Shown here: positions 19,846 through 27,407 of the stretch, one piece after another
Layout: each line of letters opens with the position of its first letter
Numbering within the stretch: position 1 is the stretch's first letter
IMG/VR virus record: IMGVR_UViG_3300044712_000950
Span: 1-32,780 of that record
Length of the DNA: 32,780 bases
Origin: a virus
Direction: 5' to 3' (one strand)
Made by a program: the position numbers and the translations under genes
Notes under the pieces: generated by a model
Databases searched by the model: none
The model's input: the letters and a program-made list of their open reading frames with translations, nothing else
What the model was told of the DNA's origin: nothing

Positions 19846-20254
19846 ACTCGCTATGCCACAACACAATATCCAGCCGCACAAACGGCAGAACCTCATTCGA
19901 TTGAATCTCAATGTCGCCGTCGGTATCGTCTTCCACCAGACCGCCATCGATGCGCACTCCGCTGATCGTGCCACGATAGCCGATGAAGGCATTCCTCACC
20001 GCCGTGGCCAGCGCCTTGACGCTGGTATAGGTCTCTGCCTGGCAGGTGAATTGAAACCGGCTGCGCGACAGGTTACTGTCACCGCTATGGCTGATGGTCT
20101 TGGGACTGCTGATCTTCTGATACGAAATCGCCGGACGCTGCGCGTCTTGCGGGATCACCAGCGGATAGATACGGGCTGCCGTGCCGCTGCCCACCAGCGC
20201 CGTGACCGCACTCACCGCCAGCAGCCGCGTGTTGACCGCTTCTTCGATGGCCAT
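19844..20254 (-). CDS. Tail terminator protein (DUF3168-like)
   Basis: This 136-residue protein starts at ATG 20254 (TGATG overlap with the gene before it). It has the DUF3168 tail completion pattern: IEEAVNTRLLAVSAVTALVG, AARIYPLVIPQDAQRPAISY, RFQFTCQAETYTSVKALATA and the end PFVRLDIVLWHS. These proteins cap the tail tube and join it to the head. It immediately precedes the major tail protein, as expected. An extra TTG start three bases upstream is unlikely. Confidence 0.85.
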   Translation of the reverse strand: MAIEEAVNTRLLAVSAVTALVGSGTAARIYPLVIPQDAQRPAISYQKISSPKTISHSGDSNLSRSRFQFTCQAETYTSVKALATAVRNAFIGYRGTISGVRIDGGLVEDDTDGDIEIQSNEVLPFVRLDIVLWHSE

Positions 20255-20958
20255 CAACTCACCGCCAGCGTAATATCGGCCGCTATTTCCACGGACATTT
20301 CCGCCAGTGTCGTGACGCCGGATGCCGTGAGCATCTGCACGTCTGCCAGTAGGCCGATCGAGACTTTGAGCAGCGCCGTGGAGGACGCTTTGAGCGTGAT
20401 TGTGATGTTGCCCGTCGTCGCGTCGTCGATCGTGATCGCGCCATCGCCCGTTGTGCCCGCCGCGCCGTTTAGCGTAATCAGGCCGCCCGCTTCAGTCACC
20501 TGCACAATGGCCGCGCTGTCGGCTTCGGCCGCATTGCGCTTAACGGTAAACCACAACTTCGTGCGCGCGCTGATGTTTCCCAGGCCGGTGATGGCGATGC
20601 TGGTGGTGTCGCCGCGATGGATGGTGATGGCACTGCCCGCCACCGCCGCCGCGATGCTGGCCGCGCTCTGCGTGAGCGTGCGCGGGCTTTGCGTCCAGAC
20701 GCTTTCCGCTTCTTCAGGATTGATGGCCGCGAAGGCTAGCACGGTGGACGGCGCAGCCAACCGATAGAACTTCACGCCGCCCCGGAAACCATCCGCGAAT
20801 CCAGCATAATGCCACAGATAGCAGCCGCTGCCGATCTCCGCAAATCCCGTGCTGATGGCGCTGCCGCTGTTGGAACCTGCGGTATCCACCAGTTGAGCGC
20901 GCAAATCGCTTAGGCCGGTGACGCCGATATTAAGCGAATAATCCAGCGTGTAGGTCAT
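20254..20958 (-). CDS. BppU-like baseplate protein 2, two-domain
   Basis: This is a 234-residue protein. Residues 1-100 form a small beta domain (NIGVTGLSDLRAQLVDTAGS, GCYLWHYAGFADGFRGGVKF). Residues 110-234 resemble the BppU N-terminal domain (ITIHRGDTTSIAIT, KLWFTVKRNAA, VQVTEAGGLITLNGAAGTT) and are a clear paralogue of the 12651 protein. It overlaps the tailspike gene end by four bases. Lying beside the tailspike and lectin genes, it may attach them to the tail. It sits in the connector part of the cassette, not after the tape measure. Confidence 0.7.
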   Translation of the reverse strand: MTYTLDYSLNIGVTGLSDLRAQLVDTAGSNSGSAISTGFAEIGSGCYLWHYAGFADGFRGGVKFYRLAAPSTVLAFAAINPEEAESVWTQSPRTLTQSAASIAAAVAGSAITIHRGDTTSIAITGLGNISARTKLWFTVKRNAAEADSAAIVQVTEAGGLITLNGAAGTTGDGAITIDDATTGNITITLKASSTALLKVSIGLLADVQMLTASGVTTLAEMSVEIAADITLAVS

Positions 20959-22463
20959 ACTAGCCTCATCATGCTAAACTCTGACGAGTCGTTTCCCATG
21001 ATGTTCAAACCGCCGGCCTGTGTGTGATATACCTGCAATTCCACATAATCACCAACATCGAGGTATACCGGCGTTGAGCCGCTTTGAGTAAGTTGGCCAG
21101 AAGCATTTGGGCCTTGCTCATCGATAATGATATTAGTAGTATTGTTTTTAAGAATAATGACTTGCCGACGATCGGCGGTTGAGGTGTCCCACATGATGCG
21201 ATAGTTGATCAGATGATACCCGGCATGGCGGCAGGTCAAACGAGTATTATTAGTCGAGTTATCATGAATCTGATCGGTATCGAATCGCTCGATCGTATAG
21301 GCTACTTTCGTTAGGGTCGCATATGGAATTGAGTAGGTATTGAATGTGACATGCGCGCCCAGTGGAATCGACTCGACGATGCTGCCATTCAAAGCAATAT
21401 CATTTATAAATCGGCTTGTTTCTAGTGGCCCGCTTGTATCATTTTGGTGCAGCGAACCGGCATCTTCTGACACAGTGATGGTATTGGTACAAAAGTTGTC
21501 ATGAATATAGTTGTGGGTAGACAACTCCACCCGCACACCGGCCACAAACACCGCGCCCGTCTGCCCATCCTGAAAGCCGTTGCCGCGTACTGTGGTGTAA
21601 GCACATCGGATCAACTTGATGCCATACACATAGTTGATTACTTCGATATAGTTGTCTTCGATAAAGTTGAGCGGGTTGGGTGCTGGCTCTGTGTTGTAGT
21701 TGAAACTGCCGTCAAATTCAACGCACGCGCCATCGGCCAGATTAGACCCGCAGCCCTTATCGAAGAAGCAACCGCGCACGATGATCTGTGAACAATACGA
21801 TCGGCCATAAACCGCCCGCCGCAAGTTGTTAAAGTACGTGCCCTCGATCGTCGTGCCGTAACCCTGAAACGGCGCATCGGTGCTGGCAAAGTCGCCGCCC
21901 TTCAGTTTGCCACCCAGGACGATGCCATCTTGTTGGCAGGTCAGTCCGGCCGTCGTTCCCAAGATCGAGACCGTATCATCAATCTTGAGCGTGGTGTTAG
22001 TCGTGTAGAGAAACGGCGTTTCGCTAGGCCCCGCCGTGGTGTCTTGCAAAATGATCTGGCGCAGCGTAAATGAGGCAAGTCCATAGGTGCAAATTTTGGC
22101 GTCGTTGGTATCGCCACTGCCCTGATAGTTGAGCAGCAACCGGCTGCCGCCAGTCCCAAGTCCATCGCTTTGGCCGTTAATGTAATGCGTCGCGCCCGCA
22201 AACACGATTGGGCGCTGATGTGGCGCACGTAATGGCACAATGGTGTCATGCGGTATAACGATCTGGCTGTTGACCAGCGTCCGACCGACCGGAAAGAACA
22301 CCGTGCCGCCGCCGCCAGCCACGCAGGCCGCAATCGCCGCAATAACGGCCGCACTGTCATCGGTAACGCCGTCGATCACCGCGCCATAGTCGCGGATGTC
22401 GTAGATGCCTTTGCGCTGAAAGGTCCGGTCGATAAAATAGGGCGAAGCATAAATGTTAGGCAT
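20955..22463 (-). CDS. Tailspike-like right-handed beta-helix protein
   Basis: This is a 502-residue protein. Its N-terminal part (YDIRDYGAVIDGVTDDSAAV, AACVAGGGGTVFFPVGRT, IVIPHDTIV) matches the start of pectate-lyase/GH28-type beta-helix tailspikes. A long repetitive beta region follows (EDNYIEVINYVYGIKLIRC, TVRGNGFQDGQTGAVFVAGV, NYIHDNFCTN). Residues 370-502 form a beta-sandwich (HAGYHLINYRIMWDTS, GDYVELQVYHTQAGG) like a C1q/TNF-like tail head. The role would be host polysaccharide binding or cleavage. Catalytic residues cannot be named. It is more AT-rich than its neighbours in places, suggesting transfer. Confidence 0.75.
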   Translation of the reverse strand: MPNIYASPYFIDRTFQRKGIYDIRDYGAVIDGVTDDSAAVIAAIAACVAGGGGTVFFPVGRTLVNSQIVIPHDTIVPLRAPHQRPIVFAGATHYINGQSDGLGTGGSRLLLNYQGSGDTNDAKICTYGLASFTLRQIILQDTTAGPSETPFLYTTNTTLKIDDTVSILGTTAGLTCQQDGIVLGGKLKGGDFASTDAPFQGYGTTIEGTYFNNLRRAVYGRSYCSQIIVRGCFFDKGCGSNLADGACVEFDGSFNYNTEPAPNPLNFIEDNYIEVINYVYGIKLIRCAYTTVRGNGFQDGQTGAVFVAGVRVELSTHNYIHDNFCTNTITVSEDAGSLHQNDTSGPLETSRFINDIALNGSIVESIPLGAHVTFNTYSIPYATLTKVAYTIERFDTDQIHDNSTNNTRLTCRHAGYHLINYRIMWDTSTADRRQVIILKNNTTNIIIDEQGPNASGQLTQSGSTPVYLDVGDYVELQVYHTQAGGLNIMGNDSSEFSMMRLV

Positions 22464-23191
22464 CAGATCGCCGCCAGCGATGCAATTTGTGCCGAGCTTA
22501 AAACATAATTGAAACAGGCCACATGTGCTATCGTGCCTGCAAAGAAAAATGGCGTACCATTGAAATGGCTGCCTAGTTTTGCCAGGGTCAAAGCCGTTGA
22601 ACTTGACACCAATCCCGTGGTTGGCGCGACAGGCGTTCCATTTGCATAGCCAATTAACTGATCGGCTGCGACACTCCAGGTCATTGCAATTGGTGCAAGC
22701 GCGCTGAAGGTTGTCGTTACGGTAGAAACCAGCGTGCCGCCCCCCATCCGATAGAAATTTATTCCAGTGGTAGATCTCTCGATCAAAATTTGATTGCCGC
22801 TCGACTGTGCGAAGTTTAATATCCGCGCTGTTTGAGGATCGCCCTTAACCCAAGCAATGATCGATCCGGTATCAAGAGTGAAGGCACTCGCAAATAACGA
22901 CACAGAATACACATCAATTAGTGAACTAGACCCGTTGAAGGTGGCCGCCGTGTTGCCGTCGCCGATGCCCGTCGCGCCAAACGTGACCGATGTCGGCGTG
23001 GCATGGCGCGCATTGCCGCTATAATCCAGCACGCTGCCCGCTCCCGACGTGCCCGCCGGTTCATTCAGCGGCCAGTAAGCGATCGGCGACAACGCCTGCA
23101 CGCGCTGCAAATAGGTCAGCCCGGCACTAAAGACTTGCAAGCCCTGCCCAAGCCTAGCAACCGGATCAGGAATCAAGCGCAATCTGCCCAT
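22463..23191 (-). CDS. LamG/concanavalin-like lectin protein
   Basis: This is a 242-residue protein, start taken at ATG 23191 (AGAGGCGGT upstream); the longer frame to 23236 overlaps the preceding gene. Residues about 35-240 resemble a LamG/laminin-G-like jelly roll: YWPLNEPAGTSGAGSVLDYS, ATFNGSSSLIDVYSV, IIAWVKGDPQTARILNFAQS, IGYANGTPVA, GTIAHVACFNYVLSSAQI. Such modules in phages bind cell-surface carbohydrates. It lies one base from the tailspike gene (TGATG). It probably belongs to the adsorption apparatus. Confidence 0.75.
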   Translation of the reverse strand: MGRLRLIPDPVARLGQGLQVFSAGLTYLQRVQALSPIAYWPLNEPAGTSGAGSVLDYSGNARHATPTSVTFGATGIGDGNTAATFNGSSSLIDVYSVSLFASAFTLDTGSIIAWVKGDPQTARILNFAQSSGNQILIERSTTGINFYRMGGGTLVSTVTTTFSALAPIAMTWSVAADQLIGYANGTPVAPTTGLVSSSTALTLAKLGSHFNGTPFFFAGTIAHVACFNYVLSSAQIASLAAI

Positions 23192-23198
23192 ACCGCCT

Positions 23199-23495
23199 CT
23201 ACTCTGCCAACAATGAGACCGTGACCGCCGCGTCACTGCCGCCGGTGCGAATAAACTTAATCGCCCGGATTAAGCGCGCATCGGGAATGTAGATCGTGCC
23301 ATCAGACGCAATGGGATGCCCCAGCGTGGTGGTGGGGTCAGTGCCATCGAAGGTGTAGCGCACGCCCTGCGTGCTGCTGATCCAGGCCGCGCTGCACTTG
23401 TCCAGATCGCCCGTGGCCCAACCAAAATCGGCGTGACTGATGGCCTTCGCCGCATTGCTGATCGTCGCGCTCTTCATCTTGACGCTCTTCGCCAT
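23199..23495 (-). CDS. Small structural protein with shared N-terminal leader
   Basis: This is a 98-residue protein. GGAGGT precedes ATG 23495. Residues 1-17 (MAKSVKMKSATISNAAK) match the leader of the 12651 gene. The rest (GWATGDLDKCSAAWISSTQG, VRYTFDGTDPTTTLGHPIAS, FIRTGGSDAAVTVSLLAE) is a beta domain typical of small capsid-decoration or tail proteins. The same leader on two structural genes suggests a common assembly or attachment signal. The exact role is unknown. Confidence 0.65.
   Translation of the reverse strand: MAKSVKMKSATISNAAKAISHADFGWATGDLDKCSAAWISSTQGVRYTFDGTDPTTTLGHPIASDGTIYIPDARLIRAIKFIRTGGSDAAVTVSLLAE
23445..23480. repeat. 36-bp direct repeat, copy 2
   Basis: Identical to 13041-13076 and in the same relative position, coding the N-terminal leader of this gene. 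Confidence 0.85.
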
Positions 23496-23506
23496 CTCGA
23501 CCTCCG

Positions 23507-23839
23507 TTAAACCAACTCGCTGCAATTCAAGATCATCTGCCGCCGCGTGGCGTCTTCGATCGGCGGCGCAGTGATGACCAGCGTGCGCGCCGTGCCATCG
23601 CCCCGCAGCCAGTTCAGCCGCATTGTCGGTTCCAGTCCGCTGTAATACCGAATCGTGACCTGGTGCGTGAGCGTGGCCGCAGCCTGCTGCTGAGCGATCG
23701 TCTCTCCGCCGCCTACCACTTCCACATTTGCCCATAGCGTCGCCGTGACGGGATACGTCACGATCTCTTCGCCGTTGGTGCCGCGTGTCACGGTTTTGGT
23801 GGTGAGCTGCACCCGGTGGCGCAATTGTCCTGCTTGCAT
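23507..23839 (-). CDS. Head closure / head-tail joining protein
   Basis: This is a 110-residue protein of the phage head-tail joining family (SPP1 gp16/HK97 type). The signature is MQAGQLRHRVQLTTKTVTRG, LWANVEVVGGGETIAQQQA, LTHQVTIRYYSGLEPTMRL and ATRRQMILNCSELV. It closes the connector before tail attachment. A micro-ORF of 12 codons (23841-23879) lies between it and the glycosyltransferase. It lies downstream of the connector gene 24568, with only the glycosyltransferase between, an unusual interruption. Confidence 0.9.
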   Translation of the reverse strand: MQAGQLRHRVQLTTKTVTRGTNGEEIVTYPVTATLWANVEVVGGGETIAQQQAAATLTHQVTIRYYSGLEPTMRLNWLRGDGTARTLVITAPPIEDATRRQMILNCSELV

Positions 23840-23875
23840 GTTAATGCTCGTACCATTCCAAATAGGCGGCCAGTG

Positions 23876-24565
23876 TCATTGGAGAGCCTCGCGCCAATCG
23901 AGCGGGGCCATGTGCTCGAAGCGTGCCACGTCATCCTCAAACGGCATCAGCCACTCTTCGTTATCGCAGTGCGAGACCGGCACATCCAGCCGCGCCAGGC
24001 TGATGAAGCCCAGCCGCGCGCAGTCCTGCGCAAAGGCCAGATCGGGGCAGGGATCGCGCGGGCCGGTTTCACGAAAGGCGATCATTTCCAGAACGCGCCG
24101 ACGCATCAGCGTGCAGCCAAAGCCCACACCCGCCACGCGCCAGATGTTTTCCGATCGGGCCTGTGCCAACTCACGCGGATAGCCGCTTAGACTCGCGCCG
24201 ATCTTGCCATTCGGCAGCCATTGCCATAGGCTCAACGTGCGCGACGAGCGCAGCAAGTATGGCGCATAGACCACATCGCCGCCGGTGTCAATCAGCCGCT
24301 GCACTGCATCCGTATCGGGCAGCAGGTGATCGTGCTCAAAAGTCAGCAGCGCGTCCCAATCGCCCTGCAAAAACTCGCGCTGAATGATCTGGTATTGCGC
24401 CAGCACATTGCGGTGATCACCGATCGGGAAGGGGTTCACGCGGCCGATGTGATGATCCAGCGTGCCGTCGATGTCCTGCATAAAGACGGTATTCTCACAT
24501 TCGGGCCGCATGGCCAGCCCGCCCTCGATCTCCCATGTCGGCGTAAAGACCAGCACTTTCGTCAT
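23876..24565 (-). CDS. Glycosyltransferase family 2-like (GT-A) enzyme
   Basis: This is a 229-residue enzyme. The N-terminal strand (VLVFTPTWEIEGG), the LTFEHDHLLPD segment (74-84, with D79 as the DxD-like metal ligand), GGDVVYAPYLLR (95-106), GFGCTLMRRRVLE and the late LARLDVPVSHCD pattern fit a GT-A fold glycosyltransferase. It would transfer a sugar from a nucleotide donor. It is inserted between two essential connector genes, in the same direction. It may glycosylate phage structural proteins or the host surface to block rival phages. The sugar and target are unknown. Confidence 0.8.
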   Translation of the reverse strand: MTKVLVFTPTWEIEGGLAMRPECENTVFMQDIDGTLDHHIGRVNPFPIGDHRNVLAQYQIIQREFLQGDWDALLTFEHDHLLPDTDAVQRLIDTGGDVVYAPYLLRSSRTLSLWQWLPNGKIGASLSGYPRELAQARSENIWRVAGVGFGCTLMRRRVLEMIAFRETGPRDPCPDLAFAQDCARLGFISLARLDVPVSHCDNEEWLMPFEDDVARFEHMAPLDWREALQ

Positions 24566-24567
24566 GT

Positions 24568-25158
24568 CTAATACGTCTTCCGCTGCTCGATCTGAAGCAG
24601 CGACTGCACGCCCATCTCAATGGCCCGATTGACCGTGCCGCTTTGCGTGTCTTCGCGATTCTCGTAAAAGTGCCCCACCACTAAGCGCATCGCCTGTTGA
24701 ATCGTCTCGGGCACCAGTTCCGGCGTGGTCCACCCGGCCGTGAACGTCACACACACCGCGTTATAGTCGCGCAGCACGGTCGTCGGCCACATATTGTAGC
24801 CACGCAAATGCACTTCGCCCGGCTCGCTGATGGTGTTCACGTAATAGATCTCCGGGGAGAGCGTATACTCCACATCGTTGATGTCGTAATACTTCACGCT
24901 GGCCACGCTCTGCAAGGGTGGCCGTGGAATCTCGATCTCGTCATCGCACGGCCACTCATCCAGCCATAGTTCCAGCGTTTGCGTGCAGTAGGCGCGCCAA
25001 TCCAGCCCGGCGCAATACTCGCGCGCCGCTCTGATGTAGCCCGCAATGAGCAGATCTTCATCCGTGAAGCCGGGCGCGATGCGGCATTGCTGCTTCGCTT
25101 CGGCCAGGCTGATCGGCTCAAACAACGGGGGCGTGATAATCCGCACCTTGCCGTCCAT
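24568..25158 (-). CDS. Head-tail connector (HK97 gp6-like adaptor)
   Basis: This 196-residue protein belongs to the phage gp6-like connector family. Hallmarks are PISLAEAKQQCRIAPGFTDE, DLLIAGYIRAAREYCAGLDW, TLELWLDEWP, SVKYYDINDVEYTL, VTFTAGWTTPELVPETIQQA and VGHFYENRED. It forms the ring below the portal. It follows directly the small gene at 25159. Confidence 0.9.
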   Translation of the reverse strand: MDGKVRIITPPLFEPISLAEAKQQCRIAPGFTDEDLLIAGYIRAAREYCAGLDWRAYCTQTLELWLDEWPCDDEIEIPRPPLQSVASVKYYDINDVEYTLSPEIYYVNTISEPGEVHLRGYNMWPTTVLRDYNAVCVTFTAGWTTPELVPETIQQAMRLVVGHFYENREDTQSGTVNRAIEMGVQSLLQIEQRKTY

Positions 25159-25437
25159 CTACTTACCGCCCTTTGCCTTTTGGGTGCGTCGAGTCGGGGG
25201 TGGCGCAGCCATCTCGATCAGTTTCTCGACTGCCTGCTCAATATCGTCATCGGCTGGTAACTTGGCCACGATTGTGGTATCACCGCTTTGAGCGCCAACG
25301 TCAACCCCGGCAAAGACTTCTACCGCTTTGCCCATGAGCACCAGCAAACGGCCCGTGTCGTCGCCCGTCTCGACAATGTCACCCACGCCCATCATCTTCC
25401 CTGCGACCACGGTATTGCGCGTCAGTTGAATCTTCAT
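25159..25437 (-). CDS. Small protein in the head-connector segment
   Basis: This 92-residue protein starts at ATG 25437 (GAGG). The first 45 residues form a small beta domain (IQLTRNTVVAGKMMGVGDIV, RLLVLMGKAVEVF) like short head-associated proteins found before the gp6-like connector in many phages. An acidic helix follows (DDDIEQAVEKLIEMA), then a basic tail (TRRTQKAKGGK). No established family was identified. Confidence 0.7.
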   Translation of the reverse strand: MKIQLTRNTVVAGKMMGVGDIVETGDDTGRLLVLMGKAVEVFAGVDVGAQSGDTTIVAKLPADDDIEQAVEKLIEMAAPPPTRRTQKAKGGK

Positions 25438-25444
25438 GCTGCCT

Positions 25445-25499
25445 CATTTCTGCGGACATGCCCCTCTCCCATTGGGAGAGGCGTTAGGGGGAAGGGTGT
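25445..25499. repeat. Dispersed repeat A with CATGTC palindrome
   Basis: On the plus strand TTCTGCGGACATG (near palindrome) is followed by CCCTCTCCC, ATT, GGGAGAGG and CGTTAGGGGGAAGGG. This is the mirror-image arrangement of the pair at 5098-5155. Confidence 0.7.
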
Positions 25500-25501
25500 T
25501 C

Positions 25502-25942
25502 TTAATCCTTCAACACGCAGCGGATCGTCGGCGTGACGGCATTGGAACCGCCCAGCGTCACGCTGGCGCGGAAGTACAGGCCATAGGGCACGGTGGTCGT
25601 GAACGAGGTTCCGTCGGCGCTGACTGCTGCATATGTATTCCACGTCACCCAGTTGGTCGCATCCGCGCTATGACTGATGATGGCCGTCACGGTTTGCGCG
25701 CTGGTCACATCGACGATCGAATAACATTCAGCCGACGCATAGCCGCCGGTATACACCGCGCTGCCGGTTTTGGCTTCGGTGATGCCGTTGCCGCTGTAGA
25801 GCAGCACGGTCTTGGTGTTCTTCAGCGCGGCCTGTGGCGCGTCTGCCGGCGCAGCCGTCGCACTGCTCAACGGCAGGGCCGCCAGCACCGCCGTCAACAT
25901 CAACCCCGCCACGATCATGGTTACTAACAGTTTGGTCTTCAT
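25502..25942 (-). CDS. Exported protein with signal peptide in the head segment
   Basis: This is a 146-residue protein, start taken at ATG 25942 (AGAGGATAACACC). The frame continues left through a repeat and is not coding there. Residues 1-31 form a signal peptide (MKTKLLVTMIVAGLMLTAVL, then ALPLSSATAAPADA with an AxA-like cleavage site). The mature part is a beta-rich domain (VLLYSGNGITEAKTGSAVY, ATNWVTWNTYAAV, SFTTTVPYGLYFRASVTLGG). A secreted protein in the head cassette is unusual, as if a moron. It could be a surface or exclusion protein, or a capsid decoration. Function unknown. Confidence 0.6.
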   Translation of the reverse strand: MKTKLLVTMIVAGLMLTAVLAALPLSSATAAPADAPQAALKNTKTVLLYSGNGITEAKTGSAVYTGGYASAECYSIVDVTSAQTVTAIISHSADATNWVTWNTYAAVSADGTSFTTTVPYGLYFRASVTLGGSNAVTPTIRCVLKD

Positions 25943-25962
25943 GGTGTTATCCTCTGGTGAGA

Positions 25963-26013
25963 TGTCATTCTGAGCGAAGCGAAGAATCGAACCCTTCGCT
26001 TCGCTCACGCTGA
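25963..26013. repeat. GTCATTCTGAGCGAAGCGAAG-type dispersed repeat
   Basis: GAGCGAAGCGAAG and CTTCGCTTCGCTC form a perfect 13-bp stem (25972-26006). This sequence type is a common chromosomal repeat in diverse bacteria. It separates the capsid gene from the secreted-protein gene. Confidence 0.7.
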
Positions 26014-26018
26014 CAACA

Positions 26019-27395
26019 CTAGGCCGTGTTGAAGTCCACGCCGGCCGCAAACGATTCGGCATGCCGTACGGCGATGTCCACGTCTTGCAGCGCAATGACG
26101 CGCACGCGCCCGGCCACGTCGCCGGTATACGGGTCCGCCAGAATATCCAGCGTGCCCCACATGCCCATCAACAGATCTGCCCAGTTCGCAAAGATCAACG
26201 CGCTCAGGCCGGTGCCCGCGCCCTTGGTCAACGCGCTGCTGACCTGATTGGTCACATGCGCCATGTAACCATTCAACGGCTCCGTTCCCGGCTGCCAGAT
26301 CGTCTGGCTGTCCGTGCCCGCATACTTCGCCGTCTGCTTGAGCTTGCCCCGCATGCGCGCGTTGGTCATATAGGCCAGCGTGCCAATGTCGGCGTTGTCG
26401 ATGGCGACTTCGGTTTCCGCGTTGATGATGTCCGCCCACACCGGCGCCGCGCCGTTGGGGTTGTCGCCGATGGCCGCCGCGCCGCCCGCGAAGACCGCGC
26501 CGATGCCGCTGGTGGCCAGGATGCCCGTCGGCTCCGTGCCGCCGCCCGCGCCGTGGATGGCCGCCAGATCGATCGCGCGCGCGAGTACCGCGCTCAAATC
26601 AGCGCGCACGAAGTTTTCAACGTCGATGCTGGACTGCTTCAGCAACTTGCGGCTGATGTCGGTATACGCGCCCACCGTCTTGGGCGTCAGGCTGACTTGC
26701 CCGACCGTCGGCGTGCTTTCAGCCGTGATGTCGATGTTATCCGCCACCCAATAGGCCGTCGCTCCGCCGGTCTGCCGCGGGATCGCCACATCGCCCACCA
26801 GATCGCCCAGGATCGTCGCGCCCGCAGCCTGCACCATCATGCGGTTGCGCAGCAACTCGATGAACGAAGCCGCCAGCAGATCAGTGGCGATCAGGTTGCC
26901 GCCCGCGGTGGCCGGGGTCTTGGTCATGTCCGCGCGCAAAGGCTGATATTGCCAGCCGCGCGGCGTCTGAACGCGCGCCAGGTTGCGACTGACCAGCACA
27001 TCCGCCGGCACAAAGAAACCTTGTGCCGTCAGGCCCAGGGCCTTCGCGGTGGCTTCGCTGGCTTCGCGCTCCAACTCCGCGCCGCGCCAATTGCGAGAGG
27101 CTTGCGCCAGCAGCGCGCGCGTGAATGAATAGCGCTCCACGTCGCGCTGGCCCATGCCCAGCATTGGATCGGGCCGGTTGGTTTCCGGCTGCGGCTGCCC
27201 GCCGTCCATCGCCGACAATTGCTGCTGGCGCTCGATGCGCTTGGACAGGGTATCGGCCTGGCTGGTGAGATCGGCATACTGCTTCTCTTCATCGGCCGTC
27301 AAATTACGATTCGCCGTTTCAGCCACATCCACGATCGCGCGGGCCTGGCTGACAAGCGCCGCGCGTTGGTGCATCAACTCACGCACGTTGTCCAT
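26019..27395 (-). CDS. Major capsid protein (HK97 fold)
   Basis: This is a 458-residue protein. The N-terminal 95 residues form a charged, mostly helical delta/scaffold domain (LMHQRAALVSQARAIVDV, SKRIERQQQLSAMD) removed on maturation. The shell domain follows: RALLAQASRNWRGAE, TAGGNLIATDLLAASFIELL, VQAAGATILGDLVGDVAIPR, ATAYWVADNIDITAESTPTV, KTVGAYTDISRKLLKQSSID, VRADLSAVLARAIDLAAIHG. It ends RVIALQDVDIAVRHAESF. AGGAG precedes the start. The genes around it and the fold leave no doubt. Confidence 0.95.
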   Translation of the reverse strand: MDNVRELMHQRAALVSQARAIVDVAETANRNLTADEEKQYADLTSQADTLSKRIERQQQLSAMDGGQPQPETNRPDPMLGMGQRDVERYSFTRALLAQASRNWRGAELEREASEATAKALGLTAQGFFVPADVLVSRNLARVQTPRGWQYQPLRADMTKTPATAGGNLIATDLLAASFIELLRNRMMVQAAGATILGDLVGDVAIPRQTGGATAYWVADNIDITAESTPTVGQVSLTPKTVGAYTDISRKLLKQSSIDVENFVRADLSAVLARAIDLAAIHGAGGGTEPTGILATSGIGAVFAGGAAAIGDNPNGAAPVWADIINAETEVAIDNADIGTLAYMTNARMRGKLKQTAKYAGTDSQTIWQPGTEPLNGYMAHVTNQVSSALTKGAGTGLSALIFANWADLLMGMWGTLDILADPYTGDVAGRVRVIALQDVDIAVRHAESFAAGVDFNTA

Positions 27396-27407
27396 TGCAA
27401 ACTCCTT

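Noticed and set aside
19853-20767. Plus-strand ORF (304 residues) opposite tail terminator and BppU-like genes
   Set aside because: Overlaps two recognised minus-strand genes and has no domain of its own.
23841-23879. Micro-ORF of 12 codons (MTLAAYLEWYEH) coupled to the glycosyltransferase stop
   Set aside because: The ATGA overlap is suggestive, but it is too short to support a gene without peptide evidence.
26061-27128. Long plus-strand ORF (355 residues) opposite the capsid gene
   Set aside because: Its product is Arg/His/Ala-rich low-complexity sequence typical of antisense frames in GC-rich DNA. The capsid gene on the other strand is clear.
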